NCBI RefSeq assembly: GCF_038019025.1
Contig: NZ_CP150496.1
Span: 213,501 to 277,500, forward strand
Direction: 5' to 3'
DNA from: Polaribacter marinaquae
GTDB lineage: Bacteria > Bacteroidota > Bacteroidia > Flavobacteriales > Flavobacteriaceae
Length of the DNA: 64,000 bases
In this document: positions 1-8,235 of the stretch, piece after piece
How the letters are laid out: the number at the start of each line of letters is the position of its first letter
Position numbering within the stretch: the first letter of the stretch is position 1
The notes under the pieces: generated by a model
The model's input: only the letters and a program-made list of their open reading frames with translations
Database searches by the model: none
Told to the model about the DNA's origin: nothing
Made by a program: the position numbers and the translations under genes

Positions 1-693
1 TATCGGTACAAACGCCCAAAACGTATAAAGTTCCCACATATGACCAAAATATCCAAAAGCAGCTTTTCTAAATTGGTCGTTTTTAAAAACTTTATAACAA
101 ATAGAAATGTCTAAAGCGGTTCCTTTTTTTCGATAAGGCCCATTAGGAACTAAAATAAATAATAGTAATCCACCAAAAATGGCTAATATCGAAATGAATA
201 AAACAATATTTTGCCAAGAATAGTCTTGTAAACTATCTTTAAGTAAATGTGGTAAAGCAGTTCCTAACACTAAGGCACCTACTAAATAACCTAAAGATTT
301 TCCCAATCCTTTTTCAAAATAATCCGTAGCAATTTTCATCCCAACAGGATAAATTCCTGCTAAGAAAAATCCTGTTAAGAATCTTAATATAAGTAAGCTA
401 AATAAAGTGTTTTCATTAAAAGTTAAACAACCATTAAAAACTGCGCCTAAAGCGGCACAAAAGAAAAATACTTTAGAAGGCGAGAATCTATCTGCTATAG
501 AAAGGAGTGCAAATAACAATGTTCCTAAAATAAAACCAAATTGAACTGCAGAAGTTAAATTTTCTAAGGCATTAGTTTTTAAATTGAAGTTATCAATTAA
601 ATCTGTTAATACAGCATTGCTTGCAAACCATAAAGACGTACAACAGAATTGAGAAATAACAATTATAAGTAGAACAAATTTGTGATGTTTCAT
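1..693 (-). CDS. MFS transporter, C-terminus outside window
   Basis: This gene runs off the left edge; 231 N-terminal codons are present, starting MKHHKFVLLIIVISQFCC at the ATG at 693. The protein is very hydrophobic, with about six visible membrane segments (around residues 5-22, 43-63, 72-90, 95-117, 133-155 and 160-182). This fits the N-terminal half of a 12-helix major facilitator. The short basic loop after helix 2 (ADRFSPSK) matches the usual MFS loop 2-3 position. It is transcribed away from the HMG-CoA lyase gene across an 84-bp gap. The substrate cannot be told from this half. Confidence 0.8.
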   Translation of the reverse strand, partial: MKHHKFVLLIIVISQFCCTSLWFASNAVLTDLIDNFNLKTNALENLTSAVQFGFILGTLLFALLSIADRFSPSKVFFFCAALGAVFNGCLTFNENTLFSLLILRFLTGFFLAGIYPVGMKIATDYFEKGLGKSLGYLVGALVLGTALPHLLKDSLQDYSWQNIVLFISILAIFGGLLLFILVPNGPYRKKGTALDISICYKVFKNDQFRKAAFGYFGHMWELYTFWAFVPI

Positions 694-777
694 TTAGAAA
701 GCAAATTTATTGAAAAGAATGTAATATTCAATTTAAAATTAACATTGAAATCAGTTTGTTTTTTTATCTTTGATTTG

Positions 778-1635
778 ATGAAAAAAGTCAAAATTATAGA
801 ATGTCCTAGAGATGCAATGCAAGGTATAAAATCTCATTTTATTGCAACCGAGCAAAAAGCATTATATATAAATTCTCTTTTAAAAGTTGGTTTTGATACT
901 ATTGATTTTGGTAGTTTTGTATCTCCAAAAGCTATTCCGCAAATGCGAGATACGGCAGCTGTTTTATCAAAATTAGACTTATCGAAAACAGATAGTAAAT
1001 TATTAGCGATTATCGCAAATATTAGAGGTGCAAATGATGCTTCTGTTTTTGAAGAAATAGATTATTTAGGATATCCATTTTCTATTTCAGAAAACTTTCA
1101 AATGCGTAATACGCATAAAACAATAGCAGAATCTTTAGAAACCTTAGATGCTATTTTAAACATTGCAGATAAGTCTAATAAAGAAGTTGTGGCTTATTTA
1201 TCAATGGGATTTGGTAATCCGTACGGAGATCCTTGGAATGTTGAAATAGTAGGTGAGTGGACAGAAAAATTGTCTAAAATGGGCGTTAAAATTTTATCGC
1301 TTTCAGATACTATTGGTAGTTCTACACCAGATGTTATAGAATATCTATTTTCAAATTTAATTCCAGAATACTCAAATATAGAATTTGGGGCACATTTACA
1401 TACAACACCAGATAAATGGCACGAAAAAGTAAACGCAGCATTTAAAGCTGGTTGTAATAGGTTTGATGGCGCTATTAAAGGTTACGGAGGTTGCCCAATG
1501 GCAAAAGACGACTTAACAGGTAACATGCCAACCGAAAAATTATTATCGTATTTTACTACAGAAAAAGCTTTTACAAATATAAAGCCGATGAGTTTTGAAA
1601 GTGCTTACAATAAGGCCTTAGAAACTTTTCTATAA
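778..1635 (+). CDS. Hydroxymethylglutaryl-CoA lyase
   Basis: This enzyme cleaves HMG-CoA to acetyl-CoA and acetoacetate, the last step of leucine breakdown. It is a DRE-TIM barrel metallolyase of 285 residues. The N-terminal IIECPRDAMQG supplies the catalytic Arg-Asp pair, HLHTTP supplies metal-binding histidines, and GGCPMAKDDLTGN is the family signature with the active-site Cys. The reading frame stays open upstream to 682, but the ATG at 778 gives the usual family N-terminus. The extra 32 residues upstream are AT-rich and do not resemble the family. It is divergent from the MFS gene. Confidence 0.92.
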   Translation: MKKVKIIECPRDAMQGIKSHFIATEQKALYINSLLKVGFDTIDFGSFVSPKAIPQMRDTAAVLSKLDLSKTDSKLLAIIANIRGANDASVFEEIDYLGYPFSISENFQMRNTHKTIAESLETLDAILNIADKSNKEVVAYLSMGFGNPYGDPWNVEIVGEWTEKLSKMGVKILSLSDTIGSSTPDVIEYLFSNLIPEYSNIEFGAHLHTTPDKWHEKVNAAFKAGCNRFDGAIKGYGGCPMAKDDLTGNMPTEKLLSYFTTEKAFTNIKPMSFESAYNKALETFL

Positions 1636-1740
1636 ATTTAAAACTTCTTAAAGTTTCTCAATTACTGTTAATTTTCTTAAAGTTACGTTAATTTTTTATT
1701 TGAGTTACTATTTAATCTTAATAAGTCAATCTTTCAATAA

Positions 1741-1780
1741 TGTTTTGTTTAACTTTGGTTTAAAATAATTAAACAAAACA
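1741..1780 (+). promoter_or_regulatory. Promoter with inverted repeat for CHRD gene
   Basis: A perfect 12-bp inverted repeat, TGTTTTGTTTAA at 1741-1752 and TTAAACAAAACA at 1769-1780, lies just before the ATG at 1786. A consensus Bacteroidota -7 element, TAACTTTG (1750-1757), overlaps the left arm. The repeat could be an operator or a stable 5' hairpin. I see no clear -33 TTG at the usual distance. Confidence 0.5.
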
Positions 1781-1785
1781 ATATT

Positions 1786-4092
1786 ATGAAAAAACTAAAC
1801 TTAATTTTATTATTCTTATCATTTGCATTTTACAATTGTAATAATGAAGATGATTTCGATTACAAATTTTACACACCAACGGGAAACTCTATTACGTACA
1901 ACCTTGGTACTAAGGATGTATCAGGAATCTCAGGTAAAGTTTCTTTTGTAGAGAACCAAGATGCTTCTATTAACATTAATATTTCTCTAGATGGAACGCC
2001 AGAAGGAGGACAGCATCCAGCTCATATTCACTTCAATACTGCAGCTGAAGGCGGTGATATTGCTTTATCTCTTGGAAGTGTAAGTGGTAGCAGTGGTAAG
2101 AGCACCATAAACGTTACTACTTTAGATAATGGTACACCTATAACTTTCTCTGAACTTTTGGAATTTGATGGTTATATAAATGTTCATTTAAGTAAAGATG
2201 AATTAGGAACCATTGTTGCACAAGGTGATATAGGACAAAATGCCCTAAAACCAAATGCTATTGTTTATGATTTAGGTGAAAAAGATGTAGCAGGTATTTC
2301 TGGAACAGCAACTTTTTCTGAAAGAAAAAATGGAAGCATATTAGCAGAGTTAGATATTCAGAATACTCCAGAAGGCGGAGAGCACCCAGCTCATATACAT
2401 GCAAATACAGCACTAGAAGGAGGAGGTATACTATTGTCTTTTACACCAGTGAATGGAGATACTGGGAAAAGCTTTACAAATTTTACAGCATTAGATGATG
2501 GAACAGCATTAAGTTTTTCTGATATACAAAACTTAGATGCTTACATTAACGTTCATTTAAGTGCAACACAACTTTCTACAATTGTATCTCAAGGTGATAT
2601 TGGTGTGAATGATTTAACAGGAAACACTAAGGAATATGATTTAGGAGAAAAAGATGTTACTGGTATTTCTGGAACAGCAACTTTTTCTGAAAGAATTAAT
2701 GGTGAAGCTTTAGCTACTTTGAAATTAATGAATACTCCTGCTGGTGGATCACATCCATCGCACATTCATGCTAATACAGCTTTAGAAGGAGGTTCAATAT
2801 TATTTTCTTTTAATCCAGTTAATGGAGATACAGGAATGAGTATGACAAATGTATCTACTTTTGACGATGGATCTTCTTTTATGTATGCTGACATAGCAGA
2901 ATTAGATGGTTATATTAATGTTCATTTAAGTTCAACTCAATTATCTACAATTGTAGCCCAAGGAGATATAGGTCAGAATGACTTAACAGGAAACACCAAA
3001 GAGTATGACTTAGGAGAAAAAGATGTAACAGGTATTTCTGGAACAGCAACTTTTTCTGAAAGAATTAATGGTGAAGCTTTAGCTACTTTAGATATTATGA
3101 ATACACCTGCGGGAGGGATGCATCCATCGCACATTCATGCCAATACAGCTGTAGAAGGTGGTTCAATATTATTTTCTTTTAATCCGGTAAATGGAGATAC
3201 AGGAATGAGTATGACAAATGTATCTACTTTTGACGATGGATCTTCTTTTATGTATGCTGACATAGCAGAATTAGATGGTTATATTAATGTTCATTTAAGT
3301 TCAACTCAATTATCTACAATTGTAGCTCAAGGAGATATAGGTCAGAATGACTTAACAGGAAATACAACAATGTACGACTTAGGTGAGAAAGATGTAGCGG
3401 GAATTTCTGGAACAGCAACTTTTTCTGAAAGAGTTAACGGAGAAGCTTTAGCAACATTAGATATTATGAATACACCTGCGGGAGGAATGCATCCAGCACA
3501 TATTCATGCGAATACAGCCGTAGAAGGTGGTGCAATATTATTTTCTTTTAACCCAGTAAATGGAGATACAGGAATGAGTATGACCAATGTATCTACTTTT
3601 GATGATGGGTCTTCTTTTGTTTATGCTGATATTGCAAATTTAGATGCTTACATCAATGTTCATTTAAGTGCAACTCAACTTTCTACAATTGTAGCTCAAG
3701 GAGACATTGGTAAAAACGATTTAACATCAGAAAGTAAAGTGTATACCTTGGCAGAAAAAGATGTAGCAGGAATTTCTGGTACTGCAACTTTTTATAAAAG
3801 AATTGACGGTTCTGCATTGGCAGTATTAAATATTATGAATACACCAGCAGGTGGAATGCATCCAGCACATATTCATGAAAATGATGCAGCTACTGGTGGA
3901 CCAATCGCTTTTAGCTTTTCTCCTGTAAACGGAGATACAGGAATGAGTATGTCTCAAGTAGAAACATTAGATGACGGTACTGCAATTACTTATGATGAAA
4001 TTTTAACTTTTGATGGTTATATTAACGTACATTTAAGTGCATCTCAGTTGGGAACTATTGTTGCTCAAGGTAATATAGGTTCTAATGAATAA
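1786..4092 (+). CDS. Lipoprotein with six tandem CHRD domains
   Basis: This 768-residue surface or periplasmic lipoprotein has a signal peptide ending in a lipobox (AFYNC, Cys at 18). The rest is six tandem CHRD-type domains, each exactly 123 residues long, starting near residues 37, 160, 283, 406, 529 and 652. Each unit carries the conserved HPAHIH (or HPSHIH) histidine motif, the phrase INVHLS and the ending IVxQGDIG. CHRD domains occur in chordin and in bacterial secreted proteins, and their bacterial function is not settled. The histidine-rich motif suggests metal binding, which is inference. A strong terminator follows. Recent unit duplication is visible in the DNA. Confidence 0.85.
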   Translation: MKKLNLILLFLSFAFYNCNNEDDFDYKFYTPTGNSITYNLGTKDVSGISGKVSFVENQDASININISLDGTPEGGQHPAHIHFNTAAEGGDIALSLGSVSGSSGKSTINVTTLDNGTPITFSELLEFDGYINVHLSKDELGTIVAQGDIGQNALKPNAIVYDLGEKDVAGISGTATFSERKNGSILAELDIQNTPEGGEHPAHIHANTALEGGGILLSFTPVNGDTGKSFTNFTALDDGTALSFSDIQNLDAYINVHLSATQLSTIVSQGDIGVNDLTGNTKEYDLGEKDVTGISGTATFSERINGEALATLKLMNTPAGGSHPSHIHANTALEGGSILFSFNPVNGDTGMSMTNVSTFDDGSSFMYADIAELDGYINVHLSSTQLSTIVAQGDIGQNDLTGNTKEYDLGEKDVTGISGTATFSERINGEALATLDIMNTPAGGMHPSHIHANTAVEGGSILFSFNPVNGDTGMSMTNVSTFDDGSSFMYADIAELDGYINVHLSSTQLSTIVAQGDIGQNDLTGNTTMYDLGEKDVAGISGTATFSERVNGEALATLDIMNTPAGGMHPAHIHANTAVEGGAILFSFNPVNGDTGMSMTNVSTFDDGSSFVYADIANLDAYINVHLSATQLSTIVAQGDIGKNDLTSESKVYTLAEKDVAGISGTATFYKRIDGSALAVLNIMNTPAGGMHPAHIHENDAATGGPIAFSFSPVNGDTGMSMSQVETLDDGTAITYDEILTFDGYINVHLSASQLGTIVAQGNIGSNE
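1894..4092 (+). repeat. Six 369-bp in-frame tandem repeats
   Basis: The CHRD units start near 1894, 2263, 2632, 3001, 3370 and 3739, each exactly 369 bp apart. Units 3 and 4 are nearly identical over their second halves: 2822-2992 matches 3191-3361 with one difference that I can see (at 2958). Units 1 and 6 are the most diverged, as expected when a repeat array expands in the middle. Confidence 0.85.
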
Positions 4093-4116
4093 TTAGATGT
4101 CTAACATAATAATTCT

Positions 4117-4143
4117 AAAACCCATCATTTTTTGATGGGTTTT
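4117..4143 (+). terminator. Rho-independent terminator
   Basis: The stem CCCATCA/TGATGGG (4121-4127 with 4133-4139), extended by AAAA/TTTT, has a 5-base loop and runs into T-rich sequence. It follows the CHRD gene by 24 bases. Confidence 0.8.
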
Positions 4144-4183
4144 CTTATTTTATGTTGTTACTTTTGAAACAAAAATTATCATC

Positions 4184-5686
4184 ATGAAATTTTATATAAA
4201 ACTGCTTCTTTTATTGTTATTAATTTCTTTTACTGATTGCAAAAAAGACGATTCTAAAATAGATTTTACATTTTTACAATTGAATGATGTTTATGAAATT
4301 GCGCCAATTCAGGGCGGTGAATATGGCGGAATGGCAAGAGTAGAAACTATTCATCAAGAGCTTTTACAAGAAAATAAAAACACCATGCTTTTTATGGCAG
4401 GTGACTTTTTGAATCCGTCTTTATTAGGAACAATAAAAGTAGACGGTAAAAGAGTAAAAGGAAAGCAAATGGTAGAAGTAATGAATGCCATGAATTTCGA
4501 CTTGGTAGCCTTCGGTAATCATGAATTCGATCTTTCTAAAGATGAATTGCAGCAAAGATTAAATGAAAGTACTTTTCCTTGGATTTCTGCAAACGTAAAA
4601 CTGAAAACTAAAGAAGCTGCAGTTTTATATTACAAAGAAAAGGATGGTGAAAAAGAAAATGTTAACGAAACTTTTATAAAAGAGTTTACAGACAAAGATG
4701 GCACAAAAATTAAAATTGGTTTTATAAGTGTTTGTATTCCTTCTAATCCTAAAGAATATGTAGAGTATGGTAACATGTTTATAAAGGCAAGAGCTTCTTA
4801 TGCAGCTTTAAAAGACAAAGTTGATATAGTTTTTGGTTTAACACATGTAAAACTGGCAAACGATAAAAAAATTGCAAAATTAATTCCAGACTTGCCTTTA
4901 ATAATGGGTGGTCACGAACATACTAATAGCAACAACTTTGTAGGAAATGTTCAAATATCTAAAGCAGATGCAAATGCTAAAACTGTTTACATCCATAGAA
5001 TTTCTTATGACAAAAAAACAAAGAAAACCACAATTCAATCAGAATTAAAAGAAATAAATAGTTCTATTAAAGAAAATAAAAAGGTTAAAGAAATTGTTGC
5101 GAACTGGCAATCTATTTTAGATGAAAAAATTAAGCTGGTTATTAAAAAACCTAATGAAATTATTTACAATACAAAAATTCCTTTAGATGGTAGAGATACA
5201 CCAATAAGAAGTAGACAAACTAATTTAGGAGAATTGATTACTAGTGCAATGTCTTTTGCATATAATGACAAAATTGATGCAGCAATTGTAAACGGTGGTT
5301 CTATTCGAATTGATGATGTTTTAGTTGGAGATATTTCTCCGATAGATATTTTTAGAGTTTTACCTTATGGCGGACCAGTTTTAAAAGTTAAAATTAAAGG
5401 AAGCTTACTAAAAAGAGTTTTAGATTATGGTGAACTTGCCGCGGGAACAGGAGCTTATTTGCACAGACATAATATTAAATTAATAGAAACTAGTTGGTTT
5501 ATAAACAAAAAACCAATCGAGTTAAATAAAATCTATACAGTTGCCTTTTCTGATTACTTATTAAAAGGTTTCGACATTCCTTTTTTATCAGAAAAGAATA
5601 TAGATGTTCTTGAAATTTATCATCCTAAAGAAAATGAAATAGCTATAGATGTTAGAAAAGCGTTGGTTGCTTATTTAAAACAATAA
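4184..5686 (+). CDS. 5'-nucleotidase/UshA-family lipoprotein
   Basis: This is a bifunctional metallophosphatase/5'-nucleotidase-type protein of 500 residues that would release phosphate from nucleotides outside the inner membrane. A signal peptide ends at a lipobox (SFTDC, Cys19). The metallophosphoesterase core shows the expected dimetal ligands: Asp35 in LQLNDVY, Asp74 in AGDFLNPS, Asn-His at 112-113 in GNHEFD, a histidine in GLTHVK and GGHEHT near 242-247. The C-terminal nucleotidase domain carries RSRQTNLGELI and VNGGSIRIDD, the family's substrate-binding region. It sits alone between the CHRD gene and the iron locus, so a link to either is uncertain. Confidence 0.88.
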   Translation: MKFYIKLLLLLLLISFTDCKKDDSKIDFTFLQLNDVYEIAPIQGGEYGGMARVETIHQELLQENKNTMLFMAGDFLNPSLLGTIKVDGKRVKGKQMVEVMNAMNFDLVAFGNHEFDLSKDELQQRLNESTFPWISANVKLKTKEAAVLYYKEKDGEKENVNETFIKEFTDKDGTKIKIGFISVCIPSNPKEYVEYGNMFIKARASYAALKDKVDIVFGLTHVKLANDKKIAKLIPDLPLIMGGHEHTNSNNFVGNVQISKADANAKTVYIHRISYDKKTKKTTIQSELKEINSSIKENKKVKEIVANWQSILDEKIKLVIKKPNEIIYNTKIPLDGRDTPIRSRQTNLGELITSAMSFAYNDKIDAAIVNGGSIRIDDVLVGDISPIDIFRVLPYGGPVLKVKIKGSLLKRVLDYGELAAGTGAYLHRHNIKLIETSWFINKKPIELNKIYTVAFSDYLLKGFDIPFLSEKNIDVLEIYHPKENEIAIDVRKALVAYLKQ

Positions 5687-5699
5687 ATTTTATTTTAAT

Positions 5700-5712
5700 T
5701 TATTCTAAATAA
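5700..5712. promoter_or_regulatory. 13-bp palindromic element upstream of DUF4856 gene
   Basis: The sequence TTATTCTAAATAA (arms TTATT/AATAA around CTA) lies 26 bp upstream of the -7 element TATATTTG (5738-5745). The same 13-mer in inverted form occurs at 7041-7053 before the imelysin gene. A related half, CTAATCTAAATAAA, directly precedes the ATG at 5785. By context it is a candidate iron-responsive operator; the regulator is not known. Confidence 0.45.
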
Positions 5713-5737
5713 GCTTTTTTAAATTAGATTTGGGTAG

Positions 5738-5745
5738 TATATTTG
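5738..5745 (+). promoter_or_regulatory. -7 promoter element of DUF4856 gene
   Basis: TATATTTG matches the Bacteroidota TAnnTTTG consensus and lies 39 bp upstream of the start codon. No clear -33 TTG is visible. Confidence 0.4.
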
Positions 5746-5784
5746 CAAAAAAATAAAATACTATTTTAAACTAATCTAAATAAA

Positions 5785-6975
5785 ATGAAAAAAGTTTTTT
5801 TGACTATAGCCGTTGCTGCATCAATAATATCTTGTAATAATAATGATAGTGATAACGGAATTGAAACAGTTGCTCCAGCGACTTATAACTTTGAAAGAAA
5901 CGGAGAAAGTACTGTAAGTTATAGCGGGCAAACTACTAGAATTAGAATGGCAGATGAGTTTGCATCGGCTCTTTTGTCTACTTCAGAAACTATTGCAAGT
6001 CTTAAAGATAAATTTGCGCATGCAGAAGGTGATAATGATTTTACAGAGACAGAATTAAATACATCTTCAAAAAATATTAGAAGTAAAACTGCTGCATCAA
6101 CAGATTTTTATGCTAGTAATACTACAGATGCATTAGCAATTAAAGCTGAATTTGATAGTTGGATAGAAGCACAAGTAAATGAAGTTTTTCCTAATTGGAA
6201 TACAGATGCTTCTGCTGGTGTAGCTGGTCAAATTCAAGAAGCAGGTGGTGGATCTATTCGATATGTAAATGCGAAAGGATTAGAATATAACCAGTTAATT
6301 ACAAAAAGTTTAATTGGTGGTTTAATGACAGATCAAATACTAAATAATTATTTAAGTGTTGCTGTTTTAGATGAAGCTACAAATGTAGAAGATAATGATG
6401 CTAATGTTTTATTAAGCGGCAAAAATTATACAAACATGGAGCATAAATGGGATGAGGCTTTTGGTTATTTATACGGTAACGAAACTAATGCTAGTTCACC
6501 TGAATTAAATCAAGACGGATACTTAAATAAATATTTAAGTAGAGTAGAAGGTGATACAGATTTTACGGGTATTGCTCAAGCTATTTACAATGCGTTTAAA
6601 CTAGGTAGAGCTGCAATAGTATCGGGTGATTATGAAACTAGAAATGAACAAGCAGAGATCTTAAAAGAAAAAATATCTGAAGTTATTGCCATAAGAGCAG
6701 TCTATTATTTACAACAAGGTAAAACTAAATTAGAAACTGATAAAGCTAGTGCTTTTCATGATTTATCAGAAGGTTTAGGGTTTGTTTATAGTTTACAATT
6801 TACAAGAAAACCAAATAGTAGTGTATCTTACTTTACAAAAGAAGAAGTAGATAACTTTATGTCAACTTTATTATCAGGTAATGGTTTTTGGGATGTTTCA
6901 ATTACAACTTTAGATGAAATTTCTGCAACAATTGCTGCAAAATTTAACTTTACAGTTGCACAGGCAGGTTCTTAA
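5785..6975 (+). CDS. DUF4856 domain lipoprotein
   Basis: This 396-residue lipoprotein starts MKKVFLTIAVAASIISCNN with the lipidated Cys at residue 17. The body, beginning with YNFERNGESTVSYSGQTTRI and including long alpha-helical stretches, resembles the DUF4856 family. That family is repeatedly found beside imelysin genes in Bacteroidota. Its biochemical role is not known. Here it opens a same-strand series with imelysin, HTTM and TonB-receptor genes, which points to a surface or periplasmic part in metal (probably iron) acquisition. It has its own -7 element and a candidate operator. Confidence 0.8.
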   Translation: MKKVFLTIAVAASIISCNNNDSDNGIETVAPATYNFERNGESTVSYSGQTTRIRMADEFASALLSTSETIASLKDKFAHAEGDNDFTETELNTSSKNIRSKTAASTDFYASNTTDALAIKAEFDSWIEAQVNEVFPNWNTDASAGVAGQIQEAGGGSIRYVNAKGLEYNQLITKSLIGGLMTDQILNNYLSVAVLDEATNVEDNDANVLLSGKNYTNMEHKWDEAFGYLYGNETNASSPELNQDGYLNKYLSRVEGDTDFTGIAQAIYNAFKLGRAAIVSGDYETRNEQAEILKEKISEVIAIRAVYYLQQGKTKLETDKASAFHDLSEGLGFVYSLQFTRKPNSSVSYFTKEEVDNFMSTLLSGNGFWDVSITTLDEISATIAAKFNFTVAQAGS

Positions 6976-7027
6976 AAATACATCACAAATTGCAGTATAA
7001 AAAGTAAACATATTACCTACTTTTTCG

Positions 7028-7053
7028 TATTTTTGTATCTTTATTTAGAATAA
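7028..7053 (+). promoter_or_regulatory. Promoter and 13-bp element of imelysin gene
   Basis: A -7 element TATTTTTG (7028-7035) is followed at 7041-7053 by TTATTTAGAATAA, the exact reverse complement of the element at 5700-5712. The element would lie at or just downstream of the transcription start, a position suited to repression. This suggests that the imelysin gene can be transcribed separately from the DUF4856 gene. Confidence 0.45.
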
Positions 7054-7064
7054 ATAGAAATAAA

Positions 7065-8165
7065 ATGATTAAAAAATTTTCTTTACTTATTATAGTAATA
7101 CTTACAATGAGTGCTTGTTCTTCATCAGAAGGTGGTGAACAAGTAATTACAGATAGTTTTGATAGAGGAGCGATGTTGGTAAATATTGCTGATAATATGA
7201 TTATTCCTGCTTATGAAGATTTTAACGATAAAATGAATTCTCTTAAGTCTGCAGGTGATAGTTTTGTTGCAAACCCTAATCAAACAAATTTAGATAGTTT
7301 TAGATCTGCTTGGTTAACAGCTTATAAATCTTGGCAGTATGTAGAAATGTTTAATATTGGCAAAGCAGAAGAATTGCAGTATTCTTTTTACATGAATATT
7401 TACCCTTTAACAGTTAGTGATGTAGAAGAAAATATAGCGAATGGTAGTTACGATCTAAATAGTGTAAATAATCATGATGCTCAAGGTTTTCCGGCTTTAG
7501 ATTATTTATTATATGGTGTAGATGATACTGATGCTAAAATATTAGAAAAATATACTACAGCTGCTAATAACGATAATTACAAGAAGTATATTACAGATGT
7601 TTTAAATCAAATGTCAACTCTAACAAACACAATTGTTTCAGATTTTAAAACGCAGAGAGATACATTTGTTGTAAGTACGCAAAATACTGCAACTAGTGTA
7701 GTTAATAAGTTAATAAATGATTATATTTTTTATTACGAAAAAGGTTTAAGAGCTAATAAATTCGGAATTCCTGCAGGTGTTTTTTCTAACACAACTTTGC
7801 CAAACAAAGTAGAAGGTTTTTATAAAAATGATGTTTCTAAAGAACTTTCTTTGGAGGCTTTAACGGCTGTTAAAAATTTATTTGAAGGTACATCTTACAA
7901 TGGTAATTCAAATGGCTTAAGTTTTAAAAATTACTTAATTCAACTAGAAAGAGAAGATATTGCAAGCGCTATAACAACTCAATTGGCGGCAGCTACATCA
8001 GAAATTAATAAATTGGATAATAGCTTTACTGTTCAAGTAAATTCTGATAATACTGCAATGACAAAATCTTACGATGAGTTACAAAAAGTAGTCGTTTATT
8101 TTAAAGTTGATATGCTACAGGCTTTCAATATAAATGTAGATTATGTTGATGCAGATGGTGATTAA
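7065..8165 (+). CDS. Imelysin family lipoprotein
   Basis: This 366-residue lipoprotein (lipobox MSACS, Cys17 of the translated frame) belongs to the imelysin/IrpA group of helical proteins related to EfeO. Members are secreted or envelope proteins tied to iron uptake. The family core is seen as AWLTAYKSWQYVEMFNIG near the N-terminus and NHDAQGFPALDYLLYG, the counterpart of the Gx(G/A)LEYLLF segment. Neighbouring DUF4856, HTTM and FecA-like genes support a role in iron handling. A strong hairpin terminator follows directly and ends at the next gene's start codon. Confidence 0.88.
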   Translation: MIKKFSLLIIVILTMSACSSSEGGEQVITDSFDRGAMLVNIADNMIIPAYEDFNDKMNSLKSAGDSFVANPNQTNLDSFRSAWLTAYKSWQYVEMFNIGKAEELQYSFYMNIYPLTVSDVEENIANGSYDLNSVNNHDAQGFPALDYLLYGVDDTDAKILEKYTTAANNDNYKKYITDVLNQMSTLTNTIVSDFKTQRDTFVVSTQNTATSVVNKLINDYIFYYEKGLRANKFGIPAGVFSNTTLPNKVEGFYKNDVSKELSLEALTAVKNLFEGTSYNGNSNGLSFKNYLIQLEREDIASAITTQLAAATSEINKLDNSFTVQVNSDNTAMTKSYDELQKVVVYFKVDMLQAFNINVDYVDADGD

Positions 8166-8193
8166 TAAAATAATAATTAATTAAAAATGGATT

Positions 8194-8235
8194 CCTAATT
8201 TTCAGTTGAAACTCAATTGAAAATTAGGTTTTTTT
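8194..8235 (+). terminator. Strong terminator ending at next start codon
   Basis: A 16-bp stem (8194-8209 with 8213-8228, one G-U pair, 3-base loop) is followed by seven Ts at 8229-8235. The ATG of the HTTM gene begins at 8236, immediately after the T-run. Any read-through transcript would have its translation start masked by this hairpin. Confidence 0.85.

Noticed and set aside
682..777. N-terminal extension of the HMG-CoA lyase frame
   Set aside because: The first 32 residues are low-complexity and precede the family start; the upstream part also overlaps the divergent MFS start region.
1894..4092. Repeats considered as a CRISPR-like or intergenic array
   Set aside because: The 369-bp period is in frame within a single coding sequence with conserved protein motifs; there are no spacers.
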